Assembly (NCBI GenBank): GCA_003550325.1 | Contig: QKWP01000118.1 | Span: 306,534-370,533, forward strand | Direction: 5' to 3' | Length of the DNA stretch: 64,000 nucleotides | Origin: Gigaspora rosea | Lineage: Eukaryota > Glomeromycota > Glomeromycetes > Diversisporales > Gigasporaceae | Shown here: positions 1 to 10,416 of the stretch, in pieces | Layout: each line of letters starts with the position of its first letter | Numbering within the stretch: the stretch's first letter is position 1 | Notes under the pieces: generated by a model | What the model was told of the DNA's origin: nothing | Databases searched by the model: none | The model's input: only the letters and a program-made list of their open reading frames with translations | Position numbers and translations under genes: made by a program

Positions 1-228
1 TGTGAGTAATGGCCAGGATTAAGCTTAATTCGATCAAAATTCGAAATTACACTTTTGGGATTATTTTGCATTTATAAGGAAAGCCAATTTATAAATGTTG
101 AATAACTCCGATATAGATAGTATCGAATTCAGCTGATTTGAAAATTAGTAAGGCACGCGATGCATTTTATGATTATTGGAAAACTTCGATAATTATTTTT
201 TGGTTAAGTTTTTGATAATAGTAATACT

Positions 229-401
229 GTCATTTATTTGTCATTTTAATGTCATTTATAAAAATATTTTTTATGACTTGTCATTTTGCCATGGTTTTGT
301 ATAAATTTTTTTTATGATAAATGACATTGTCATTTTAAAATGACATGTCATTATAGTCATTTTCATAAAAATTTTTATGACCTTGTCATTTGCCATCACT
401 G
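229..401. repeat. ATGACA/TGTCAT-rich element end, hAT-like
   Basis: The stretch is a dense set of direct and inverted TGTCAT and ATGACA words and ends at GCCATCACTG. Read in reverse this is CAGTGATGGC, a typical hAT-type terminus. The same end closes 7610-7717, and a close relative (CAGRGATGGTAAATG) bounds the complete element at 22587-23215. No matching left terminus is visible here, so this is probably a solo end or truncated copy. Family assignment is inference from terminal similarity. Confidence 0.45.
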
Positions 402-1820
402 CGACACACAGTATTTATTTGGGCTATGGCGGCAGATAATTTAGGCTGGAGGTGGTTTATTGAAATTTGGCAGAATCATAATTGAGAAGCGGGTGACTGA
501 CTGTGTTGCAATGATATCCCACGGGAAGTCGCCGTAAGATTGAAGCCAGTTGGTTTATTCCCTTCCTGTCGAAGCAAGCTGGTTGTAAGTGAAAAAATGT
601 GAAGGAATGAACGTGAAGAAATGATAGAATCACGTGCTTCATCTTGGAGCGAGTTGGGCGGGTCGTCCCAATTCTTATACTTACTTGATACCTTCTAATT
701 CTTAATCCATGCATTATACTATTGCATATGCTAACCTTTATTTGTCATTGTTCTTGATCTTCCCACGCCATCCCCTTCTTATGCACCATTTTCTGGTTAT
801 AAGATGCCTGTAATGGGTTTTTGAGGCGAAGGGTCATGTGGCTGTTCTACTTTTTGATCACATGATATCCTATCACTTCGCACGAAATAGGAAATAATAC
901 GTTGAATCTTAAGTTTCTGTTTTAATATAATAGATGTGTTCCAAAACAGTTAACTGATTAAAATTGTACTTATCTTAATTTATATATGCCATTAGTTTGT
1001 TAGCTATCTAAATTGGTCAAAGCCAAAATGCTGGTTTTAACTAGTATATTCCTGTTAGCTATCTTTTTAATGGTTAATTTTTCAACTTGAATTTTTGCAT
1101 AATAAGTACAATTTATTTGGTTAATCAATTTAAAATCTTTTATCTGAACAGAAAGCTACATAGTCCAGTTTCTAAACTAGTACCAGGAACGGCGTGATGA
1201 ATATCACGTAGTGATGGTTTTACGGCAATCGAAATGTCGTTACTCCACAAAATCTTGGATCTGATTGGTCCACGTGATACTATATATCACTTGGTGCTTA
1301 ATTTTCACCTTCTATCATCGCAAGGACCGTCTTGATGCTTAATTTTCACGTGTCTATCATCGCATGGGCCATATTAAATGATGCTGAACGGTAATTCGAG
1401 CGCCTAATTTCTTGGCGTGTTAAGGCTTTATGCGTATGAATACGTGGTTAAGGTTTATTGCAAAGTCGATTATGATCTTTTTTGCATTTCCGGTCATTTT
1501 GTTAGAAGGCCACGCAAAGTTGATAGACTTTTCCATTTTTCGTAAATATTTGGTCGGAATTTTTGCCGTCCAGATTATTTGATAATACCAGGAACGTAGT
1601 CATGCAAATTGACGGGGCGTATGGTTACCTGCCATCTAGAATGTCGTTCGCAAAATCTTACATTTGGTTGGGCGTTAAAAAGCTATCATTTCACTTGTCA
1701 ATGTGCTGTGCTGGTGTAACATACTTCTATTGTTCGTGTATGAGCATACCGGTGTTTTTATGATCAACTTTTCTATTTTTAGTTAGTATTGTTATTTTAC
1801 CGTTATTTTGGCATAGTCGG
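402..1820. other. Intergenic, no gene recognised
   Basis: No coding sequence is supported; the open frames here are short and resemble nothing known. Between about 940 and 1195 there is an imperfect inverted repeat (a GATTAAAATTGTACTTAT-like arm near 957 and its complement near 1100), with GTTAGCTATC words and an ACCAGGAACG end at 1183-1192. The same ACCAGGAACG word recurs near 1588 and matches the terminus of the hAT element at 2698-6495, so this may hold small derivatives of that element. A GGCCACGCAAAGTTGAT word near 1508 matches the repeat family of the array at 53.5-55.8 kb. Confidence 0.4.
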
Positions 1821-1939
1821 GTGATTGGATCTCCAAACGAGTGATCAAAGCCCCAAACGGGTCAAACTGGTAATCAAATCTCCAGACGGCTGATCAATTA
1901 CTCGTTTGGAGATTTGATCACCCGTTTGGATAGTGATTA
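1821..1939. repeat. Imperfect palindrome built from CTCCAAACGGGTGATCAAA-like words
   Basis: The left half carries GATCTCCAAACGAGTGATCA and the right half its complement around TCGTTTGGAGATTTGATCAC. The motif recurs several times in both orientations, so the segment can fold into a hairpin. It is probably a foldback-type miniature transposon. No target duplication was found. Confidence 0.45.
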
Positions 1940-2697
1940 AAGCTCCCATACGAGTTAAAAAGTTTGGTTTTGCTTATGGAGAAGAACAAGTAGGGTTGTA
2001 GATAGTATTTCTATAATAATCCAATGTATTGGTTCATATTAATAATGAGGACCCTTATACCCGTAATTATAAGTTAGTTATCGTTTTAAACCATTTAACC
2101 TAATCACGATCGAACTAAACCGGCCCAATTTCATCATGCTCTCCCAACCGATCTAACACCATATTGGTATTTGTGTTATTCTTAGAACGCAGTAATATAT
2201 ATCATATGGTTGAACGAAATCAGGTAAAATATTCTCTATCGCTATCAGACTGCCTTAAGATTCAAATTGTATTTATTATGATTTATTTCGATTTTATTGA
2301 GTTTTTACTTAATATTCTATTCAGTAGCATCAACTCACCAAAAATTACTTCACAGACAACTTAGTTCGCAGAGAATTTTAGATTATTTTACAATCGATTT
2401 ATTCACAAACAAGTTTGTTTTATTTCAATGACATCAGATTTCACAAACAAATTAATTCTAGTCATTAACGTTAGAATTAAGTTTAAATTTACCGTAAATT
2501 CTCGTTTCAATGAAAAAAGTAAAATTAGAGAATTATAAGAGTTACACAATATATGTAATCGCAGAATTAATATAAATAGAAAGAGCAAAAGTTAGTCTTT
2601 TGACTGTCACGAATAAAGAGAAGAGAAGCGTATAGTAAAGATATTTTACGCCTGAAAGTTGATTGATAACCAGTTGAGCAAGATAACATTTACATCA

Positions 2698-5600
2698 CGT
2701 TCCTGGTTTTAGCGCGATTGCGTCGCGCAGCTAACCTAATTATTAATACTTTAAGAATAAATTAAAATCATTATATGCGATTGTAAATTTGCTTTGAAAT
2801 ATCTGTATTTAACAAATTTATATGTAAGAACCAGTTTTAATTAACTAAAATTTGTATACAGTACTATAATTATAATTTTGTCGTTGGAATATAAAATTAC
2901 TAACCTAAATAAGCAACTAATGCAAATTTATAATTAAGTAATATTACTAAAAGATAATAAAGCTTTATAAAAGGCTGTGTTATATTCGTGAAAATTAAAA
3001 TAAATTTAGAAAATGCTTTGAATTTATACAAAAAAACAAAAATTTGTATGAAATACAAAGTCTTCTATGAATTTTGCAATATAATATACAATAGATTAGA
3101 TGAAGATAATAAAAATTTTTGTAAATATAAGAATATATAAAATATATTAATAAAAAGATTAAAATTCCGAGGTTTATTTGTATATATTTACTATACGTTT
3201 TTGTCATCTCTCATATTATCATTTTACTACTTGTCCAAAATGTTAGAATTATTTTTTTTTATTAGTCATTTATTAGTTACTTGAAGGTTTCTAACCAAGT
3301 TATCTATTTCTATCTATAATAATTAATAGCAAACATAATGGGTCGTAGTCGTCATAAGTGGTCTATGTATTTTAAAATACTTGATGAACTTGCAAATAAA
3401 AGTAATAAAGCTGCTATATGTTTAGCCTGTTTGGAAGCTTTGGGTAGTGAAGCTAGAAAAATAACCAACAAGGAAATTTATGTTATAATCATTTAAAATC
3501 TTGTCCGTATTTTGTACAAAAATATTCTTCTGAAGAATTAGAAAAAATTCTTCAAATCAATAATGAATCTACCACTGAATCTAGCGAAGACGATTCTATA
3601 AAAAAAATTAAACAAACAGGTAAATGTTATTTTTTATAAACTTTAAAATAATATAGTAATCATAATACATAACTCGTAATAAAAAAATATTTTAACAGCT
3701 TCTCAAAACGATAAACTTGTTAAAAGAAAAAAAAACAAACAAACGTTAGTCAATACTTGTACCATCCATTACCTGATAATATTCAACAACAATTTGAGCA
3801 ACATTTAATTCGTGGAACAGTAGTGAATGGATTACCATTTAAATGGATACAGGATGAAGACATTATGGCTGCTTTTAAGCTTGTTAATCCTGCAATCAAA
3901 TTACCTTCACGTCGCAAATTAAATGGATCTATTCTAAAAAAAGAAGTAAATATTACAAAGGAGCAATTTGAACTTATAGCTAAAAATGATAATTCTGGTG
4001 TTACTTTAGTATATGATGGATGGAAAAATATAGTTAAGCAAAAAATAATGGGAACTGTACTTATTACCTCTAAAGGTAAAGCGATCATATGGAATGCTGA
4101 AGATATTAGTTCAGAAAGAAGTTGCTCTTTTAACATAAGTTCATTTACTGAACGATATATTGAGGACTTGGCTATAAAAAATATTAATGTAATTAGTGTC
4201 GTTTCAGATTCTGCAGGAGAAAATGTTAAATCACGGTATGTATATATTTTTATTTAATTAAAAATTATTTTTAAAAATAGCTAAATTTTTTTTACATTAG
4301 AAAAGAACTACGATTACAATATACAAATATTGTATTTTTGCCTTGTTTTGCTCACCAGGCAAATTTATGTGTGGGCGATATATTTAAGTCTTCAGAAAGA
4401 TATAAAGAAATTTCTAATGAAGCTATAAAAATTATTAGCTATTTTAATGCATCTACTTACTTTTTAGGGCAACTTCGTGATCAGCAAATGCATCTTTATA
4501 ATGGAAAAGCTTATGCTTTAACATCACCTTGCAATACAAGATGGAACAGTTTTTACAACAGCTTTCATAGTATTTTAAAATCGAAAGGAGCATTAACGGT
4601 ATTACTCATTTATTAAATTTAATTTATTATTTTTATTATTATTAATTATAAAATAAAATAATTTGACAAAATATAGAAAATTCAACCAACCAAGATGATA
4701 AAAAATTTCCACTTGATGTAGCTGAAATTATTACTGATTCTACTTTTTGGAATGATTTAAAAGAGTTAGATGAAATTCTTCTTCCATTTTGTGCATCTCT
4801 TAATAAACTTCAATGTGAATCAGCACGCTTATATGATATTATGCATGCATATGCATGGATAGTTAAAACTGTTCAAAAAAGCCCTGATTCACCATTTCAG
4901 TCACATATGTTATTACGTTTGGAGAGACGATGGGCTCAATGGGAACAACCACTTCTTATATTATCTTGGTTACTTCATCCAAGCTATGGTTTAAAAAAGC
5001 TTAATGTTCATCTAAACGGTTTATCAGCACCAATGCTTGGAAAATGGGCAGTTTATTATTATACAAATTGGTTTTCTGTAAGACCAGAATGTATTTTATT
5101 AGAACTTGAAGATTTTTTAGCAAATAATTCACCATTCGATACTATATCTTTTAATCAATTTCATAATGATATAATTAAGTATTGGTCCTTTATTGAACGT
5201 GGAACTCATAAAGAACTTGCAAATCTTGCACTTCGCTTATTTGGAATTTGCATCAAAGGTGCTTCTGTTGAGAGATTATTTTCAACAATGGGATTTTTGC
5301 ATAATAAGCGAAGAAGTAGACTTGGGGTATGTTATAATAAATTCTATTAAAAATTCTAATTCCTTAATTAGAAATATGTATAATGCCATAACTTTTATAA
5401 CTATAATAAGTTATAATGTTTTGCTATAACTTATTATAATTACAAATACGTTATAACGATGCTTTTAGTCTCGATACTATAATTCAATATGCAAATTCTT
5501 TTGTAAGTTCTTAGTATATTAATTTTTAAAATATTGCATATTAGAATAAAATCTTGCTATATTTAAAATCAACTTAAGTTAATTTTAAATATACGCAAAT

Positions 5601-6495
5601 TTTGAATTCACTTGAATAATTAAAAAAGTTTGATCAAACTTAAAATTGATTCTGAATCAATTGTTATATATTTAATTTTAAAAGCATTTGAATTTAAACC
5701 TATTTTTCATCTATACAAATTATTACAAGATTAATATTATTTACATAAATTATTATATTACATACTAATATAATTATTTTTTAGTATAAAAAAGTTCTTG
5801 AAATGAGTCAATTACGAGGCAAAATTATACAAGAGCGCAAGTTAAAATCCATTGAAAAAACTGCAAGACAAATTCACAATCCTAATATCTTATTACCAAT
5901 AGTTTCTGATTCAGAAGAAAATTATTCATCTCAAGAATCAGATTTGGAGCTTGATCAAGTTGATGATAATAGAACTAATAACGATACTCATTGGGAGGAA
6001 GTAGTTGCGAATTGGTTGATGCTTTTAAGAAATAAACAGTTTGAAGAAGATTTGGATTGGACAGAAATAGATGAAACAGTTCATCCTGCCACTAGCCAAG
6101 AAGCTAAATGGCCTTTATTACAAATTTTTCAAGAAAATATTGAGCAACCCGATTCATATAATTTGTTATTAGGAAATTAAATAAATTTAGAAATTTACAA
6201 TAAAAAATCAGTTTTTATAGCATTGATATAAACTATGTATAATTATAATTAATAAAATTATAAACAGCAACCTTTAAGCTAATCTTTATTATCTACATGG
6301 ACTCTTCTTTGATTCTTATATATATAGTAGATTATAAACTGTCTTTAATTTTTAACAGAAAAATTTCCTCGTGAAAATTTTAATATATTAACAACTATCC
6401 TAATTAAAACGTTAAATTCTACCCTAAAGAGCTAACCAAAAATAGCTGTTAGAATTATTGTTTAATTAGGTAGCTGCACGCTAAAACCAGGAACG
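2698..6495 (+). mobile_element. hAT-superfamily DNA transposon, near full length
   Basis: Terminal inverted repeats CGTTCCTGGTTTTAGCG lie at 2698 and, complemented, at 6479-6495. Matching subterminal words follow (GCAGCTAACCTAATTA on the left, its near complement TTAATTAGGTAGCTGC on the right). The 3.8 kb between them carries one multi-exon hAT transposase reading left to right. A clear 8-bp target duplication is not visible: TTACATCA on the left against TTATATTT on the right shares only five bases. The insertion is therefore probably old. The transposase is frameshifted, so autonomous activity is unlikely. Confidence 0.75.
3338..6180 (+). pseudogene. hAT transposase with N-terminal BED zinc finger, frameshifted
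   Basis: Five exons can be read: 3338-3619, 3699-4235, 4301-4598, about 4677-5326 and 5785-6180, with GT-AG introns. Exon 1 encodes a BED-type zinc finger (CLAC, then HLKSC). Exon 2 holds a YDGW motif and SDSAGENVKS. Exon 3 has CFAHQANL and an NTRWNS motif. Exon 4 ends in the hAT dimerisation motif (SVERLFSTMG). Exon 5 is an acidic tail. The gene is broken. The BED frame ends at a stop at about 3494 unless one base is restored near 3475. A second slip lies in the A-run at 3727-3745, and the exon 3 to exon 4 junction is out of phase. It would cut and paste the element from 2698 to 6495. Decay is favoured over assembly error, but all slips lie in or near homopolymers. Confidence 0.85.
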
Positions 6496-6667
6496 TTATA
6501 TTTAAAATCAAAATTGTTTGAAATAGAATAAATATTTACATTATTCTGTTTTCTTTTAATGATAAATGTATGTCGTATATGTACTATTTATACGGCATTT
6601 ATTTTTATAAAGAAAAAGAATAATAAATCCCTTAGTTGATGTTTCGCATCCATGCAGTGCATCTGAG
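6181..6667. other. hAT 3' subterminal region and short spacer
   Basis: This holds the non-coding 3' end of the hAT element with GCTAACC and AGCTGTTAG words, then about 170 bases of AT-rich spacer. No gene is seen. Confidence 0.5.
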
Positions 6668-7326
6668 TAGGGATGTTACGGTCCGTCTTGGTTCGGTCTT
6701 GGTTCAAAAGACTGGTCCAGGCAGCAGACCATAGACAAGACCAAGGCTCATGAACTGGTTCAATAACCCAGTCCAGTTCGGACCAGACCGGTACCGGGCC
6801 ACCTTCAACAATAATTTAAGCAATTAATATCACTGAACCGTATGTGTAGATTAGCAATGCTATAGTGCTGGGGAATCCTTGGCGAATTTATTTTGTAAAA
6901 AAAAAAAACCTTCAAATGCATACACACTTTACGTTTATAATTAGCACAATATCATTTATTTATTATTTCTAACGCATTTTATTTTTACAGTATTATATAA
7001 AATCAACTATTCAAACTTCTATACTTCCTATAATGTTTATAACAATAATGCGAAATGAAGTTTCTTTTACAATCGCGATGGATATTAATATAATCGGTGT
7101 TTACAATAAAGCTTACTACAAATCAAGATCGGTTTTATATACCAAGTGGCGAATGTTCTTATAATGAAAAATAAATACAGGTACTTTTCATAATTATTCG
7201 TGATTATATTTGTGTTTATTTATATGGACCGACTTTGGACCGGTCTTAATTCTTGGACCAAGAACCATTTGGACCATTTCAAAAACCGGTCCGAACAACG
7301 GTTCTTTTGGGACCGTAACGTCCCTA
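6668..7326. mobile_element. Non-autonomous hAT element, GGACCG-rich family
   Basis: The ends are TAGGGATGTTACGGTCC and the complement of TAGGGACGTTACGGTCC. The flanks CATCTGAG (6660-6667) and TATCTGAG (7327-7334) are an 8-bp target duplication with one mismatch, the hAT size. Both subterminal zones are dense in GGACC/GGTCC words, as in the element at 19805-21673. The interior is AT-rich with no transposase, so it would depend on a transposase supplied elsewhere. Confidence 0.85.
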
Positions 7327-7609
7327 TATCTGAGTTCTTCTGTTATGCCAATTTCAAGTTACAGTGAAGATCAGAATTTTTTAGCATATTTAGAATTCAT
7401 TATAACGAATTTCACGAGTCACAAAGTCATAAATGCGAATCAATAAAGTATTGAAAGAAAAAAATATGTAATACAAGGCAATAAAGATCGATTCGAATAT
7501 AGAATTAAAAAAAAATAAAGCATGAACAATAAAGAATTATCTTTATAAATATCAATGAAAACGATCAATGCAAATATCAATGTGATTATTAATAATTATT
7601 ATATAAACT

Positions 7610-7717
7610 ATAAATGACAAGTATAGTCATAAAAAAATAAATGACTTTTTTATGACAAAAATGACTTGTCATATGACAAGGTGTCATTTATTTTTAAATG
7701 ACAATGTGCCATCACTG
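7610..7717. repeat. ATGACA-rich hAT-like element end
   Basis: ATGACA and TGTCAT words lead to GTGCCATCACTG, the same terminus and orientation as at 401. Again no left end is seen. It is likely a truncated copy of the same family. Confidence 0.4.
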
Positions 7718-7739
7718 GCTTTGACAGTTTACATTAGAA

Positions 7740-8640
7740 TTATTTGATTTTTCTTGGCATAGTAATGCGGTACACATATTGGTTAATTTAGTTTTTATTT
7801 TGAGTTATTGTAAAAAATTTGTTAAGAACTTACTCTCTATTCAACTGATTACTGTAAAAATTTATGTTATAAGTTTGCTCGTTATTCCGGAAACAAATAA
7901 TATGTGATTAAGGTTGAATTAGTTTGTATTAGAATTGTCACGATATCTAATATGAGTTTCTGTAAACCTATTATTTTATGAACTTAAGGCCATACACAAG
8001 TCTATTTTTCGTTTTGGAATACCAAAGTCTCCGGTCGGTTGGTTTGATTTTCTTTTATTAATAATTTAAATTAAATTTAACATTAAGGTAGCCGCAAATT
8101 TAATTTTTGTTTTGTATTACATGAAAGCTGAAACTTGGATCAAAGATAGAAAAAAAAACAAATGAATAATCGGCATAACTGCACCTAAAAAAAAAAAAAA
8201 TTAAAAATTGAAAAATTGAAAAAATAGGAAATCAACTTTGTGGTCTAACATCCTAATGGCTACAATATGTGGTAAGTTAATTTGCATTGAAATCATCGCA
8301 ATTTCTATCGTGTGTTGCCGTTACAGAACTACTTACCAATGACCACACTATGTGGCTAAGTTGATCTCATTTGCATTGGAGTTATTTAGATTTCGGCCGT
8401 AAGTTACAGTAAATATCCTGTTACTGAACTTACAAGTACTTGCTATTATGGTGTCCACAGTGTGTAACTGTGTTATTTACATTAGAATTACCGGTACTGT
8501 GATTTTTATGTAGCTAAGGTTGAATTAATTTGTATTGGAATTATCATAAGTTCCATCGTAAGTTACGTAAGTTACTATAATAAATTCTTTTGCAGAGCTT
8601 ACTCATTATTCCGATGATCATAGTGAGCATTAATGAAAGT
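7740..8640. repeat. Degenerate direct repeats
   Basis: A motif resembling GGTTAAGTTGATTTGCATTG followed by GAATTATC recurs near 7902, 8268, 8352 and 8508, each followed by a version of GTAAGTTAC and ACTTACTCATTATTCC. Spacing is uneven (84 to 366 bases), so this is an old, diverged tandem array. Two units near 7987 and 8087 (CGTTTTGGAATACC; TTGTTTTGTATTACATG) also resemble the array family at 53.5-55.8 kb. Confidence 0.45.
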
Positions 8641-10416
8641 GTTAATATTCGTTTATTTTTATATAATATCTTGTTAAATTTATTTTACTTAATTTAGTAG
8701 ATAGATATAAAAAAAATTATTAACAAAGTACAGTAATTGAAGCAATTAAATAAGTTAAGAATACCCGATATTTTGGATTATTTAAATTTTGAAATTAGAT
8801 TAAGAAAAATTTATAAAATTTATTGTTAAGTTCTGAGTCACAGAGTTATATAAAAATTTTTATCTAAATAAATTTTATAAATTTTTTGAACCAATCATCG
8901 ATTACTTTCATAGTAAAACATTCGCGTATATCACAATGTTCTATCAGCCTAACTACCAAATTTCCGGATATAAGATGTAATCATATGTAATAATAATAAA
9001 AAAGATAATATAATTAGTTAAGCCTTTTTCTCTAATAATTGGCTGTATTTAGTACTGCATGGAGACTGTTTTTGAATGTGAAAGATTTCGGGAGTAACGA
9101 TAAAATAAAGAAATCGTAAATAGCGCAAAATTCTATTATTACAACTGGCCCCGTTTTCTAAGAAAAAAAAAGCGCATCATGAAATTTTACTTAGAAAAAG
9201 GACTTTTTTATATAAACAAACCAAAAATATATATATATAATTATTATCAAAATCGTGTTTACATCGGATGTAGATCCATTTTCTTGACATTGACAAAGGC
9301 GAATCGGCGAATCGGTCACACCACAAAAACAATCAAGCAACTGGGTACCCTACGATCGGGTTTAGTCGAAAGAGGCGGTTAGATTTGGCGAGTTTGGCTT
9401 AGGGTTATAGGTATGGCTTCTTATACTTGATATATTCGATGGTCTTACAATACTAATGCAATATCACTTCTTCTTGAAACCACGGCTTGGAATTCACTAG
9501 AGAACTGCACAACGTCAACCACACTATTCACGGTCATCGGAAGAGTTGGACAAAACAATCACGGTGGTCCTCCGGACAGAATTACTGTATAATCACGTGA
9601 ACAAGTAATTTACAGACAAGAGATCGCAGATCGCACCACTTATGCCACCTAAGTAATCGATCAAGGTAAGTTTATTTTATGTTATAGGGAATGTATGAAA
9701 TGTTTAGGAAATGAACTATTTGGAATCACGAAGGATATCTTCCCTCAAGAGAGAAAAGCCTTTATTATATCTATACATGATATGCATGTTATACAAGCGA
9801 TACATGATTACATGATACATCATATATCATGGATATCACGAAACATGATATACAACTAATACAATATTTACAAGAGATACAACGAATACAAGAGATGCAA
9901 CATCGTATACATGCTATCGGGAAACTTATTTTGGGTAAAAAAAATCGACATAACCTTCGAATCGATGCTGCGCCCACCACGTGCTTCCGATGTACCTTTC
10001 TGCGGCTCACAACTCAAGATTTCCATTACGATTTGGAGATCGAAAGCCTCGGAAGTCTCGGAAATCACATGACTGTCAAATTTTTGGAAAGAGAGCGTAT
10101 ATTTATAAATATTGTATTGATCAGCAATTTTTTAATAGAACAAGTTATATCAATAAGTTGTTTTTTGAATGATTATTGCTAGTTTATATAAAATTAGGTT
10201 AAGTCAAAAAAATAGAAAATATACTATTTTAAATAATTTATACATGATTCTTGCCACATGTCCAATATTTATATAAAAAATATTATTATAGAATTAATAT
10301 AGTATTAACAATATACAATATATATTATATATAATAACTTTCCACTGAATAAATACATAATAATAATATTAATATAATAAAAATAAGCAATTAAAGCATT
10401 TATATCACTAATATCA
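8641..10416. other. Intergenic, no gene recognised
   Basis: AT-rich sequence with a short AAATTTATAAAATTTATT inverted pair near 8808-8890. At 9775-9905 there is a low-complexity tract of ATACATGAT and AGAGATACAA words. The open frame crossing it (9829-10182) is judged to be a by-product of these words. 10180-10416 is probably the 3' untranslated part of the LINE. Confidence 0.35.

Noticed and set aside
457..714. 85-residue minus-strand frame
   Set aside because: No similarity or features of a protein; composition matches its surroundings.
9829..10182. 117-residue open frame
   Set aside because: Its first third is a translation of ATACATGAT and AGAGATACAA simple words; no domain, no splice context, and competing frames on the other strand.
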